NCBI RefSeq assembly: GCF_017811175.1
Contig: NZ_JACWIJ010000002.1
Coordinates: 1,736,001-1,800,000 of the forward strand
Origin: Melaminivora jejuensis
Lineage (GTDB): Bacteria > Pseudomonadota > Gammaproteobacteria > Burkholderiales > Burkholderiaceae_C
DNA length: 64,000 bases
Reading direction: 5' to 3'
The position numbers were made by a program, and so were the translations under genes. Under the pieces are notes generated by a model. It saw nothing but the letters and a program-made list of their open reading frames with translations, searched no databases and had not been told where the DNA came from. Every line of letters begins with the position of its first letter. Position 1 is the first letter of the stretch. Below, piece by piece: positions 25,415 through 33,979 of the stretch.

Positions 25415-26731
25415 TCAGGGTTGGTCGGCAGTCTGTGCTGCAGCGTTGCGCGCGCGCAGCTCCTGCAGCTTTTCGCCGATGCGAATCTCCAGCCCGCGCG
25501 GCACGGGCTGATAAAAGCCCGGCGGCGCCATGCCGTCGGGCAGGTAGCTGGCGCCGGCGGCAAAGCCGCCCTCCTCGTCGTGCGCGTAGCGGTAGCCACG
25601 GCCATAGTCGAGCTGCTTCATGAGCTGCGTGGGCGCGTTGCGCAGGTGCAGCGGAACGGGCCGCGTGGCGTCGCCCTTGACGAAGGCGCGCGCCTTGTTG
25701 TAAGCGGCATAGCCGGCGTTGCTCTTGGGCGCCACGGCCAGGTAGAGCACGGCCTGGGCCAGCGCCAACTCGCCCTCGGGGCTGCCCAGGCGCTCGTAGG
25801 TCTGGGCGGCGTCATTGGTGATCTGCATGGCGCGCGGATCGGCCAGGCCGATGTCCTCCCAGGCCATGCGCACGATGCGCCGCGCCAGGTAGCGCGGATC
25901 GGCGCCGCCGTCGAGCATCCGCACCAGCCAGTACAGCGCGGCGTCGGGGTCAGAGCCGCGCACCGACTTGTGCAGCGCGCTGATGGTGTCGTAGAACTGC
26001 TCGCCGCCCTTGTCATAGCGGCGCATCTGCTGGCCCAGCACCGACAGCAGCCAGGCGTCATCGATGCGCTCGATGCCGGCCTGGGCGGCGGTGATAGCCA
26101 GCGTCTCCAGCGTGTTGAGCAGGCGCCGCGCATCGCCATCGGCGTAGGCGATCAGGCGCTCCAACGCTTCTTTTTTCATAGCTGGCAGCGCTTGACTGGC
26201 TTGGGCTCGTGCCACAATTTGCTTCAAATCATCAGTATCGAGCGGCTGCAGCACATAGACCACGGCGCGCGACAACAGGGCCGAGTTGACCTCGAAGGAC
26301 GGGTTCTCGGTAGTCGCGCCGACGAAGGTGAACAGGCCGCTTTCCACGTGCGGCAGGAAGGCGTCCTGCTGGCTTTTGTTGAAGCGGTGTACCTCATCGA
26401 CGAAGACGATGGTGCGCTGCGGCGCCAGGCCGTGCAGGGCGCCCTCGGCCTGTTGCACGGCCTCGCGGATGTCCTTGACGCCACCCAGCACGGCACTGAT
26501 GGTGATGAACTGGGCATCGAAGGCGCGTGCCATCAGCCGGGCGATGGTCGTCTTGCCCACGCCGGGTGGCCCCCACAGGATGCAGCTATGCGGTCGGCCC
26601 GACTCGAACGCCAGGCGCAGCGGCTTGCCCGGCCCCAGGATGTGCTGCTGGCCGATGACCTCGGCCAGCGTGCGCGGGCGCAGGCGCTCGGCCAGGGGTT
26701 GGTGAGTTGCGGTCTGGTCGGAAGGTTTCAT
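25415..26731 (-). CDS. rarA: Replication-associated recombination protein A (MgsA/RarA)
   Basis: A 438-residue AAA+ ATPase that acts at stalled replication forks. Walker [10 protein letters not shown], Walker [10 protein letters not shown], sensor 1 [13 protein letters not shown], arginine finger region [13 protein letters not shown] and the MgsA C-terminal [14 protein letters not shown] with [14 protein letters not shown] are present. The start at 26731 fits the family length. In E. coli the order is ftsK-lolA-rarA; here about 10.7 kb on the other strand separates lolA from rarA. The segment encoding [20 protein letters not shown] carries a copy of the dispersed repeat in frame (26178-26210). 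Confidence 0.96.
   Translation of the reverse strand: MKPSDQTATHQPLAERLRPRTLAEVIGQQHILGPGKPLRLAFESGRPHSCILWGPPGVGKTTIARLMARAFDAQFITISAVLGGVKDIREAVQQAEGALHGLAPQRTIVFVDEVHRFNKSQQDAFLPHVESGLFTFVGATTENPSFEVNSALLSRAVVYVLQPLDTDDLKQIVARAQASQALPAMKKEALERLIAYADGDARRLLNTLETLAITAAQAGIERIDDAWLLSVLGQQMRRYDKGGEQFYDTISALHKSVRGSDPDAALYWLVRMLDGGADPRYLARRIVRMAWEDIGLADPRAMQITNDAAQTYERLGSPEGELALAQAVLYLAVAPKSNAGYAAYNKARAFVKGDATRPVPLHLRNAPTQLMKQLDYGRGYRYAHDEEGGFAAGASYLPDGMAPPGFYQPVPRGLEIRIGEKLQELRARNAAAQTADQP
26178..26210 (-). repeat. Dispersed repeat, copy 5, inside rarA
   Basis: In the sense of rarA the bases read AGCCCAAGC, then CAGTCAAGCGCTGCCAGCTAT followed by GAAAAAAGAAGC. They match the repeat core at most positions, including CAAGCGCTG-CAGCTAT. 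The copy is translated without disturbing the frame, in the variable lid region after sensor 1. Confidence 0.75.
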
Positions 26732-26842
26732 GGTGGCTCGGCAAGGGCAGCGGCCATCGTAGCGACTTGCCGCCGCGCAGCAGGTGCGCGCAGGGCGTCT
26801 TTCCACGTCGTCTTTCTATGATGTGGCGGCCACCCCGGCCCC

Positions 26843-27514
26843 ATGCACCCGCCCTTCGCCATGCCCAGCAAGAAAATCATCCCCTCCCCGGCGGCCCAAC
26901 CCCTGCCGCTGCACGAGTTTTTGCCGCGCGTGCGCGCCTGTACCTTGTGCGCACCGCATCTGCCGCTGGGGCCGCGCCCGGTGCTGCAGGCGGGCAGCGG
27001 CGCACACCTGCTGATCGCCAGCCAGGCACCGGGGCGCAAGGTACACGCCTCGGGCGTGCCGTTTGACGATGCCAGCGGCGAGCGCCTGCGCGACTGGCTG
27101 CGGCTGCCGCGCGAGGTGTTCTATGACGAGACGCGTGTGGCCATCGTGCCCATGGGCTTTTGCTACCCCGGCAAGGGGGCTTCGGGCGATGCACCGCCGC
27201 GCCCCGAATGCGCGCCGACCTGGCGCGCGCCGCTGCTGGCGCTGCTGCCGCACATCGCGCTGACGGTGGCCGTGGGCCAGTACGCCATCGGCTGGCACCT
27301 GCCCGCCAGCCGGGGCCGGCCACTGGCGGAGACGGTGCGTGCCAGCATCCAGCCCGGCAGCCGCGTCATCGCCCTGCCCCACCCCAGCCCGCGCAACAAC
27401 GGCTGGCTCAAGCACCACCCGTGGTTCGAGGCCGAGTGCCTGCCGCTGCTGCGCGCGCGCGTGGCCCAGGCGCTGGCGCAGGGTCTGGAACAGGAGCCGA
27501 CAAGCGGCGATTGA
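26843..27514 (+). CDS. Uracil-DNA glycosylase family protein
   Basis: A 223-residue protein with the bacterial UDG-like fold of the group annotated as uracil-DNA glycosylase family (YoaZ/SMUG-like relatives). Seen are a cysteine motif CTLCAPHLPLGPRP, ASQAPGRKVHASGVPFDD with SGERLRDWL, and near the end ALPHPSPRNNGWLKHHPWFE, where HPSPRN carries the catalytic histidine. No iron-sulfur cysteine quartet is visible. Substrate uncertain; many members lack demonstrated activity. An alternative start at 26861 removes six residues. The stop codon overlaps the FNR box that precedes the respiratory operon. Confidence 0.8.
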   Translation: MHPPFAMPSKKIIPSPAAQPLPLHEFLPRVRACTLCAPHLPLGPRPVLQAGSGAHLLIASQAPGRKVHASGVPFDDASGERLRDWLRLPREVFYDETRVAIVPMGFCYPGKGASGDAPPRPECAPTWRAPLLALLPHIALTVAVGQYAIGWHLPASRGRPLAETVRASIQPGSRVIALPHPSPRNNGWLKHHPWFEAECLPLLRARVAQALAQGLEQEPTSGD

Positions 27515-27524
27515 TCGGCATCAA
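27511..27524 (+). promoter_or_regulatory. Perfect FNR/ANR-type box
   Basis: TTGATCGGCATCAA matches the FNR/CRP-family consensus TTGAT-N4-ATCAA at every defined position. Its centre is about 146 bases upstream of the first gene of the respiratory operon, which allows activation from about -41.5 with a leader near 105 bases. The flank is AT-rich compared with the rest of the window. It overlaps the stop codon of the UDG-like gene. Confidence 0.75.
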
Positions 27525-27663
27525 AATTTTCCACGGGGTTTTCACTGCAAATGACTACCATGAAACTTTGACTTTCCTCAAGTTTTATCCGAGTGGATAG
27601 CTCAAGAATTTCTGTTACCGAAAGGTACGCAGAGGTTCACAAAGGTTTACCGAGGAGACAACC

Positions 27664-27819
27664 ATGAGCCACCACGACGATGAGAACGAGAAGGTTCCAC
27701 TCATGCAGCAGCTGCTGGACAGCCCGTTCCTGTTGCTGTTCCTGGGTGTGATGATCCCCATGGTTGTGTACAACCTGTGGGGCGTCATCGACATCCTGAC
27801 CATTCCACTGGCCAAGTGA
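27664..27819 (+). CDS. Small membrane subunit preceding cytochrome oxidase subunit II
   Basis: A 51-residue protein too short for common ORF cut-offs. ATG 27664 follows a strong GAGGAGA. It has a charged N-terminus (MSHHDDENEK) and one membrane helix (SPFLLLFLGVMIPMVVYNLW). Position, size and topology resemble subunit IIa of ba3-type oxidases, the extra helix that completes subunit II. It is 12 bases upstream of the CuA subunit gene and certainly co-transcribed. Confidence 0.75.
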   Translation: MSHHDDENEKVPLMQQLLDSPFLLLFLGVMIPMVVYNLWGVIDILTIPLAK

Positions 27820-27831
27820 GGGAGGTTCGCC

Positions 27832-28371
27832 ATGAGCGCAATACTCCCGCCGTCGGAGCGGCTGTGGTGGAAGCACCCGCTGGATCGCCTCGAAGCTGTC
27901 TGGATCGCCATCTCCTTCATCTGGTGCATGGTGATGTTCTTCATGATGACGCTGTGGCACGTCTACGGTAAGCAGAACCTGGCTACCGAAACCTACAAGA
28001 CCACACCGGCCAAGTTCGCCGAACAGGCCCAGGCCGCCGCCGCCAAGTGGACGGTGCGCACCGAGACCGAGCAGCAGATCCCCGTCGTTGCGCCGCCCGA
28101 GGGAGCAGACGTGTACATGCTCGGCCGGCTGTGGAGCTGGTGGCCCATCCTGGAGCTGGAAAAAGGCAAGACCTACAAGCTGCACCTGTCGGCCATGGAC
28201 TACAACCACGGCTTCTCGCTGCTGCCCACCAACATCAACATCCAGGTCGTGCCGGGCTACGAGCACGTCATCAAGGTCACGCCCAACGAGAGCGGCACCT
28301 TTTCCGTCGTGTGCAACGAGTACTGCGGCATCGGCCACCACGAGATGGTGGGCCGCATCTACGTGAAGTGA
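27832..28371 (+). CDS. Heme-copper oxidase subunit II with CuA site
   Basis: A 179-residue protein with a single N-terminal membrane helix (about residues 22-45) and a periplasmic cupredoxin domain. The CuA ligands are complete: His in NHGFS near residue 126 and CNEYCGIGHHEM at about 161-172. The short form with one helix is typical of B-type (ba3-like) enzymes. It accepts electrons from cytochrome c or a cupredoxin and passes them to subunit I encoded next. A GTG-free, well-spaced GGGAGG precedes its ATG. Confidence 0.93.
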   Translation: MSAILPPSERLWWKHPLDRLEAVWIAISFIWCMVMFFMMTLWHVYGKQNLATETYKTTPAKFAEQAQAAAAKWTVRTETEQQIPVVAPPEGADVYMLGRLWSWWPILELEKGKTYKLHLSAMDYNHGFSLLPTNINIQVVPGYEHVIKVTPNESGTFSVVCNEYCGIGHHEMVGRIYVK

Positions 28372-28381
28372 GGGGGACGCC

Positions 28382-30082
28382 ATGACCACCGCAACCACTT
28401 ACCGCACCTGCCCGCGCACCGGCCTGCAATTCGAGGCCCAGGCGGAAAAACTCATGATCGCCAACGCCTTCATGGCCGTCGTGGCGCTGCTGGTCGGCGG
28501 CATCCTGGCCATCGGCGTGGTGCTCACGCGCTGGCCGGCCGTGCATTGGCTGGCCGCCGACACCTTCTACATGGTGCTCACCGCACATGGCATCGACATG
28601 CTGATCTTCTGGATCATCTTCTTCGAGGTCGCGGTGCTGTACTTCGCCTCCTCGACGCTCCTGCGCTGCCGCATCGCCACGCCGAAGATTGCCTGGGCCG
28701 GCTTTGCGCTGATGCTGGTGGGTGCGGTGTGGAACAACATCGTCGTGTTCCAGGGCGAGTCCAGCGTGATGATGACCTCCTACGTGCCCATGATGGCGCA
28801 CTGGTCGTTCTACCTGAGCCTGATCCTGTTCGCCGTCGGCGCGCTGGTCGCCTGCGGGGTGTTCTTCGGCACCCTGGTGGTCGCCAGGCGCGAGAAGACT
28901 TATGAAGGCTCCATCCCCCTGGTGACCTTCGGCGCCATGACGGCGGCCATCATCGCGGTGTTCACCATCCTGTCGGGCGCATTCATCCTGGTGCCGACCT
29001 TCTTCGTGTCCATCGGGTTGCTGGGGAGCGTCGACCCGCTGATCTACCGCGTCGTGTGGTGGGCCTTCGGCCATTCTTCGCAGCAGATCAACGTGGCCGC
29101 GCACATCTCCATCTGGTATGCGGTGGCGGCGATCGCCTTCGGCGCCAAGCCCATGTCCGAGCGTGTCAGCCGCGGCGCCTTCCTGCTCTACATCCTGTTC
29201 CTGCAGCTGGCCAGCGCGCACCACATCCTGGCCGACCCGGGCGTGTCCACCGAGTGGAAGATCGTCAACACCAGCTACTTCATGTACTTTGCCGTGCTGG
29301 CCTCGATGATCCACGCGCTGTCCATCCCCGGCGCCATGGAGGTGGCGCAGCGCGCACGCGGCTACAACAAGGGCCTGTTCGAGTGGCTGCGCAAGGCGCC
29401 CTGGAGCAACCCGACCTTCTCGGGCGTGTTCATCGCGCTGGTGGGCTTTGGCTTCCTGGGCGGCATCTCGGGCGTGATGATGGGCACCGAGCAGCTCAAC
29501 TTGCTGATCCACAACACCATCTACGTGCCCGGGCACTTCCACGCCACGGTGGTGGTCGGCACCACGCTGACCTTCATGGCGCTGACCTACTTCCTGATCC
29601 CGTCGCTGTTCAGGCGCGAGATGATCGCCCCCGGCCTGGCACGCCTGCAGCCCTACCTGTTCGGCTTCTCGATGTACTTCTTCTGCCTGGTCATGATGGG
29701 TGCAGGTACGCTGGGCGTCTCGCGCCGGCACTGGGACATGGCCTTCAACGGCAACGCCCTGGCCTATGAGTGGCCCGGCGCGGCCTACCTGATGATGGGC
29801 CTGGTGGGCATAGGCGGCGTGGCGGCGATTGCCGGCGGCGCCATCTACATCTACGTCACCGTGGGTTCGCTGCTGTGGGGCCGCCGGCTCGATGCGGGCC
29901 AGCCCAGCCCGAAGTTCACCCCCGTGCCGCGTGCCGCACCGACGGTCGCCGCGCAGACCTATGGCTCGGCGGGCTTCGTCGCCCCCGGCACCTTCGTGCT
30001 GGCCATGTTCTTCCTGGTGTCCTTCATCCTGTACTACTTCGTCAACTGGAAGTACCTGGGCCAGTTGTGGGGCCTGAGCTGA
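28382..30082 (+). CDS. Heme-copper oxidase/NO reductase subunit I (ba3-like, no HxxxY tyrosine)
   Basis: A 566-residue protein with about 13 membrane segments. Heme and copper ligands are visible: His in TAHGIDMLIFW (near 70), the CuB histidine in FGHSSQQINVAAH (near 231), the His pair in SAHHILADPG (near 279) and the HFH of YVPGHFHATVV (near 386). The residue four after the CuB histidine is Gln, not the cross-linked Tyr of A- and B-type oxygen reductases. That leaves open whether this is an oxygen reductase or one of the NO reductase types that branch within the B family. CuA subunit II upstream and heme-O synthase and SCO downstream show a full terminal-reductase cassette. Confidence 0.88.
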   Translation: MTTATTYRTCPRTGLQFEAQAEKLMIANAFMAVVALLVGGILAIGVVLTRWPAVHWLAADTFYMVLTAHGIDMLIFWIIFFEVAVLYFASSTLLRCRIATPKIAWAGFALMLVGAVWNNIVVFQGESSVMMTSYVPMMAHWSFYLSLILFAVGALVACGVFFGTLVVARREKTYEGSIPLVTFGAMTAAIIAVFTILSGAFILVPTFFVSIGLLGSVDPLIYRVVWWAFGHSSQQINVAAHISIWYAVAAIAFGAKPMSERVSRGAFLLYILFLQLASAHHILADPGVSTEWKIVNTSYFMYFAVLASMIHALSIPGAMEVAQRARGYNKGLFEWLRKAPWSNPTFSGVFIALVGFGFLGGISGVMMGTEQLNLLIHNTIYVPGHFHATVVVGTTLTFMALTYFLIPSLFRREMIAPGLARLQPYLFGFSMYFFCLVMMGAGTLGVSRRHWDMAFNGNALAYEWPGAAYLMMGLVGIGGVAAIAGGAIYIYVTVGSLLWGRRLDAGQPSPKFTPVPRAAPTVAAQTYGSAGFVAPGTFVLAMFFLVSFILYYFVNWKYLGQLWGLS

Positions 30083-30097
30083 GCCGGAGGAGGCGCC

Positions 30098-30997
30098 ATG
30101 AACACCGCAACGCTTTCGTCCGGCACGCGCACCACGGCACAACTGGCACGCGATGTCATCTCGCTGTTCAAGCTGCGCATCGGCGTGCTGATCATGCTCA
30201 CGGCCCTGGTGGGCATGGCCATCACCCCCGGCCCGGCGCCCAGCGCCTGGCAGGTGCTGGTGCTGGCGCTGTCGGTGCTGCTGGCCTCGGCCAGTGCCGG
30301 CGCCTTCAACCAGTATGTCGAGCACGAGAGCGACCGGCTGATGCAGCGCACGCGCCGGCGCGCCTTTGCCACCGGCGCCCTGCCGCACCATCCGGCCTGG
30401 CTGGTGCTGATGGCTGCGTTGCTGGGCGGGGCCGTGGCCAGCGCCTGGCTGGCACTCAACGCCGTGGCTGCGCTGCACGTCTTCCTGGGAGCCTTCTTCT
30501 ACGGTGTGGTCTATACCCTGTGGCTCAAGCGACGCACGGCCTGGAACATCGTCATCGGCGGTCTGGCCGGCAGCTTTGCCGTGCTGGCCGGCGCGGCGGC
30601 GGTCGATCCGGCCCTGGGGCCGCTGCCCTGGCTGCTGGCGCTGGTGCTGTTCCTGTGGACGCCGCCGCACTTCTGGAGCCTGGCGATTGCCAACAGCACC
30701 GACTACGCCCAGGCCGGCGTGCCCATGCTGCCCGTGGTGCTGGGGCCGCAGCGTGCGGCGCGCGTCGTGCTGGTCAGCACCGTGCTGCTGTTCCTGGCCT
30801 CGCTGGCGCCGCTGGCCCATGGCGCCGGCGTGGCCTATGGCATCGGGGCGCTGGCAGGTGGCCTGCACTTCGTGCGCAAGTCCTGGGCGCTGGCGCGCCG
30901 GCCCGAGCGCGCCACGGCCATGGCCTCCTTCTTCGCCTCGCTGATCCAGTTGAGCCTGCTGCTGATGGCGGCCAGCCTGGATGCATTGCTGCGCTGA
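30098..30997 (+). CDS. ctaB: Protoheme IX farnesyltransferase (heme O synthase)
   Basis: A 299-residue UbiA-family prenyltransferase that converts heme B to heme O for the oxidase. The aspartate motif NQYVEHESDRLMQRTRRR and the second motif YTLWLKRRTAWNIVIGG are present, with about eight membrane segments. Located 15 bases after subunit I, which indicates that this reductase uses an o- or a-type heme. Confidence 0.95.
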   Translation: MNTATLSSGTRTTAQLARDVISLFKLRIGVLIMLTALVGMAITPGPAPSAWQVLVLALSVLLASASAGAFNQYVEHESDRLMQRTRRRAFATGALPHHPAWLVLMAALLGGAVASAWLALNAVAALHVFLGAFFYGVVYTLWLKRRTAWNIVIGGLAGSFAVLAGAAAVDPALGPLPWLLALVLFLWTPPHFWSLAIANSTDYAQAGVPMLPVVLGPQRAARVVLVSTVLLFLASLAPLAHGAGVAYGIGALAGGLHFVRKSWALARRPERATAMASFFASLIQLSLLLMAASLDALLR

Positions 30998-31009
30998 AGG
31001 GGGCCGGCC

Positions 31010-31906
31010 ATGACGCTCCAGCCCCAGCCTTGCACGCCAGTGCCGCACCGTCCGGCGCAGCACCCGTCCGCAGCACTGGCCACGCTGGCCCGCCGGGCGG
31101 CGCTGGCACTGGCGCTGACCGCCGGGCTGGCCGGGGCCGAGGGCAATCCGCCGCCCGCCCTCGATCTGGACGCCGCCCTGCGCGCCAGCCAGGCCGCGCT
31201 GGGGCGCACGGTGGGCGAGCACATCCTGCTCGACCGCGAAGGCCGGCCCATCTCGCTGGCCGCCTACCGGGGCAAGCCGCTGCTGGTCAGTTTCATCTAC
31301 ACCGGCTGCTTCCAGATCTGCCCGACCACCACGCGCTCGCTGCAGGAGACGGTGCAGGGCGTGCAGCGCGCCGTGGGGCCGAACCAGTTCAATGTGGTCA
31401 GCATCGGCTTCAACCAGCCGGCGGACTCGCCACAGGCGCTCAAGGCCTTTGCCACGCAATTCGGCATACATGAAGCCAACTGGGAATTCCTCAGCCCGCC
31501 GGCGGCCATCGTGCCGGCGCTGGCCGAGAATTTCGGCTTCATGTTCCAGGCCACGCCCGCCGGCTTCGACCATGTGCTGCAGGTCTCCTTGCTGGATGCG
31601 CAAGGGCGCATCGTGCGCCAGATCTATGGCGAGCAGCCCCTGCCGGCGGAACTCGGCGAGCCGCTCAAGATGCTGTTGGCCGGCGCCCCGCTGCAGCCCG
31701 ACACGCTGCTCAACCAGGTTGTGGATCGGGTGCGCATCCTGTGTACGGTGTACGACCCCGAGACCGGCGCCTACCGGGTGGACTACACGCTGCCCATCCA
31801 GATCGCCGGCGGCGTGACCTTCTTCGTGGCCATGGTGCTGTTCTTCCTCAACGAATGGCGCACGGCGCGCAGAAATCGCCGCCGCCAGGAGGTGCGCAGC
31901 GCCTGA
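31010..31906 (+). CDS. SCO family CuA-assembly protein with C-terminal membrane helix
   Basis: A 298-residue thioredoxin-fold protein. After a signal-like hydrophobic stretch (about residues 25-43) the copper-binding motif TGCFQICPTT gives CxxxC near residue 100; the partner histidine is in GFDHVLQ. SCO proteins load copper into CuA of subunit II. Unusually it also has a C-terminal membrane helix (about residues 264-284), leaving a basic cytoplasmic tail, so it is anchored at its C-terminus. It lies 12 bases after ctaB. Confidence 0.92.
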   Translation: MTLQPQPCTPVPHRPAQHPSAALATLARRAALALALTAGLAGAEGNPPPALDLDAALRASQAALGRTVGEHILLDREGRPISLAAYRGKPLLVSFIYTGCFQICPTTTRSLQETVQGVQRAVGPNQFNVVSIGFNQPADSPQALKAFATQFGIHEANWEFLSPPAAIVPALAENFGFMFQATPAGFDHVLQVSLLDAQGRIVRQIYGEQPLPAELGEPLKMLLAGAPLQPDTLLNQVVDRVRILCTVYDPETGAYRVDYTLPIQIAGGVTFFVAMVLFFLNEWRTARRNRRRQEVRSA

Positions 31907-31925
31907 CGCGCCGCGCCCATCGCTC

Positions 31926-33479
31926 ATGACACCCTGGCCGACCAGCCACCACGGCGCCGCAGCAGCCATCTGGCGGCGGCTGGAGCACGGCCTGGACAGC
32001 CTGGCCGGCGCCGCCGGCAATCCGCTCAGGCACCTGGGCGCCCTGGGTGTCCTGCTGATGCTGTTGCTGCTGTCCAGTGGCGTGGTGCTGTACATCGTGC
32101 TGGACACCTCGGCTGCCGGCGCCCACGCCTCCATCGACGCCCTGGCTGCCGTGCCGTGGCGGCTGGGCGATGCCCTGCGCGGCCTGCATCGCTATGGCGC
32201 CGACGCCCTGGCGCTGGTGCTGGCCCTGCACATCGCCCGCGAGGCGCTGCTGGGGCGCTTTCGCCACTGGCGCCGCGCCATCTGGTGGACGGGCGTGCCG
32301 CTGGTGGCCCTGGCCTTCGTCAGCGCCATCGGCGGCTTCTGGCTGAACTGGGATCGCCTGGGCCAGTACTCCGCCGTGGCCACGGCGGAATGGCTGGATG
32401 CCCTGCCCGGCTTCGGCGCCCCGCTGGCGCGCAACTTCCTGGCCGGCACCAGCCTGAGCGACCGGCTGTTCACGCTGTTCCTGTTCATCCACATCGGCGT
32501 GCCGCTGCTGCTGGCCTTCGGACTGTGGTTCCACATCCAGCGCCTCAGCCTGGTGCGCATTCTGCCGCCGCGCGGCCTGCTGTGGACGACGCTGGCGACG
32601 CTGCTGACACTGTCCCTGGCCGCGCCGGTACACAGCCAGGGGCCTGCCGACCTGGCCAGCCAGCCCACGGCGCTGGCGCTGGACTGGTGGCTGCTGTTCA
32701 TCCATCCGCTGGTGCAGGCGACCACGCCCGAGGTCGGCTGGCTGCTGGTGGCGCTGGCCTTCGCCCTGCTGGCGCTGCTGCCCCTGTGGCCAGGCAGCAC
32801 GACGCGCGCGCCGGCAGCCGTGGTGCAGCCCGAGCAGTGCAGCGGCTGCACGCTCTGCCTGGACGACTGCCCCTACGGCGCCATCAGCATGGTGGCGCAC
32901 CCCAGCGGCAAGCCCGGCGCCCTGTTGGCCCAGGTGCATCCCGACCTGTGCGCCAGCTGCGGCATCTGCGCCGGCTCCTGCCCCTCGTCCACGCCGTTTC
33001 GCGGCATGGACACCCTGGTCACCGGCATCGACTTGCCACAGTGGCCGGTGGACGCACTGCGCACCCGGCTGCGCCAGGGCCTGCAGGCCATGAGCGGCCC
33101 GGCGCGCTATGTGGCGCTGACCTGCGCCCAGGGCGCGCAACTCGATCGGCAGCAGCCCGACGTGCTGCACCTGCCACTGGTGTGCGCCGGCGCCCTGCCG
33201 CCGTCCTTCATCGAATACGCCTTGCGCCACGGTGCCGATGGCGTGCTGGTCAGCGGCTGCCGCGTGGGCGGCTGCGAATTCCGCCTGGGCCAGCAGTGGA
33301 CGGACAAGCGCCTGGCCGGCCAGCGCCCACCCCAGTTGCGCCGCAGCGTGCCGCGCCAACGCCTGCAGGTGGTCTGGGCTGACGAAGGCGACGAGGACAC
33401 CCTGCGCGCCGCGCTGCATACCCTGCGCCAGCACTGCCCCACCGGCATGGAGCCAGGACACAAGGAGATCGCTGCATGA
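31926..33479 (+). CDS. Cytochrome b - 2[4Fe-4S] ferredoxin - MvhD/FlpD-like fusion protein
   Basis: A 517-residue fusion. Residues about 30-290 are a cytochrome b/b6 N-terminal domain with both HxxxxxxxxxxxxxH heme pairs (HRYGADALALVLALH and HIGVPLLLAFGLWFH). Residues about 300-355 hold two [4Fe-4S] motifs (CSGCTLCLDDCP, CASCGICAGSCP). Residues about 385-517 resemble the MvhD/FlpD iron-sulfur subunit that links flavin modules to heterodisulfide reductases or hydrogenases (LTCAQGA, LVCAGALPPS, VSGCRVGGCEFR). A periplasm-facing b-type diheme core joined to cytosolic Fe-S carriers suggests electron exchange between the quinone pool and a soluble donor. No hdr or hydrogenase gene is near. Overlaps the next gene by ATGA. 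Confidence 0.8.
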   Translation: MTPWPTSHHGAAAAIWRRLEHGLDSLAGAAGNPLRHLGALGVLLMLLLLSSGVVLYIVLDTSAAGAHASIDALAAVPWRLGDALRGLHRYGADALALVLALHIAREALLGRFRHWRRAIWWTGVPLVALAFVSAIGGFWLNWDRLGQYSAVATAEWLDALPGFGAPLARNFLAGTSLSDRLFTLFLFIHIGVPLLLAFGLWFHIQRLSLVRILPPRGLLWTTLATLLTLSLAAPVHSQGPADLASQPTALALDWWLLFIHPLVQATTPEVGWLLVALAFALLALLPLWPGSTTRAPAAVVQPEQCSGCTLCLDDCPYGAISMVAHPSGKPGALLAQVHPDLCASCGICAGSCPSSTPFRGMDTLVTGIDLPQWPVDALRTRLRQGLQAMSGPARYVALTCAQGAQLDRQQPDVLHLPLVCAGALPPSFIEYALRHGADGVLVSGCRVGGCEFRLGQQWTDKRLAGQRPPQLRRSVPRQRLQVVWADEGDEDTLRAALHTLRQHCPTGMEPGHKEIAA

Positions 33480-33979
33480 ACCGCGCACTGAACTGGACGG
33501 GTCAGGCGCTGCTGTATGGCAGTTTTGCCCTGGCCGTGGGCGTGTTCTCGCGCTGGCCGGTCTATCACCCGCTGGCCGGGGATCAGGCACAGGTCAAGGT
33601 CAGCTTCACCCACCACGGCGCCCGCCTGGCCGAATGCCGCCGCTACAGCGCCGAGGAGCTGGCCCGGCTGCCGCCCAACATGCGCCGCGCCACGCAGTGC
33701 GAGCGCGAGCGCGCCCCCGTCCACATCGAGGTGGACATCGACGGCCAGCAGGTGCTGCAGCACACCGCCCTGCCGGCGGGCCTGTCGCGCGATGGCGCCT
33801 CGACTTTCTACCGGCGCCTGGATCTGCCCGCCGGCACACACCACATCGCCGTGCGCCTGCAGGACGACCCCAGGCCCGGCGCTCCCGTGCATCAGCGCGA
33901 CGCCACCATCACCCTGCAGCCCGCGCAGGTGCTGGTGATCGACTTCAACGCGGACAAGGGAGGCATCGTTTTCCAATGA
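33476..33979 (+). CDS. Membrane-anchored protein of unknown function in the respiratory operon
   Basis: A 167-residue protein with one N-terminal helix (ALLYGSFALAVGVFS) followed by a beta-rich, probably periplasmic domain. Two cysteines (AECRR, TQCER) could form a disulfide or bind a ligand. Near the end THHIAVRLQDDP recalls FixH-like or small oxidase accessory proteins, but no firm homology can be claimed. It overlaps the flanking genes by ATGA at both ends, so it is tightly coupled to the cytochrome-b fusion and the heme-copper-like protein and is probably a subunit or assembly factor of them. Confidence 0.6.
   Translation: MNRALNWTGQALLYGSFALAVGVFSRWPVYHPLAGDQAQVKVSFTHHGARLAECRRYSAEELARLPPNMRRATQCERERAPVHIEVDIDGQQVLQHTALPAGLSRDGASTFYRRLDLPAGTHHIAVRLQDDPRPGAPVHQRDATITLQPAQVLVIDFNADKGGIVFQ

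Noticed and set aside
28277..32134. Very long minus-strand open frame (1285 codons) across the oxidase genes
   Set aside because: It lies antisense to coxB-, coxA-, ctaB- and SCO-type genes with clear motifs, has Gln/His/Arg-rich composition typical of high-GC shadow frames and no recognisable domain.
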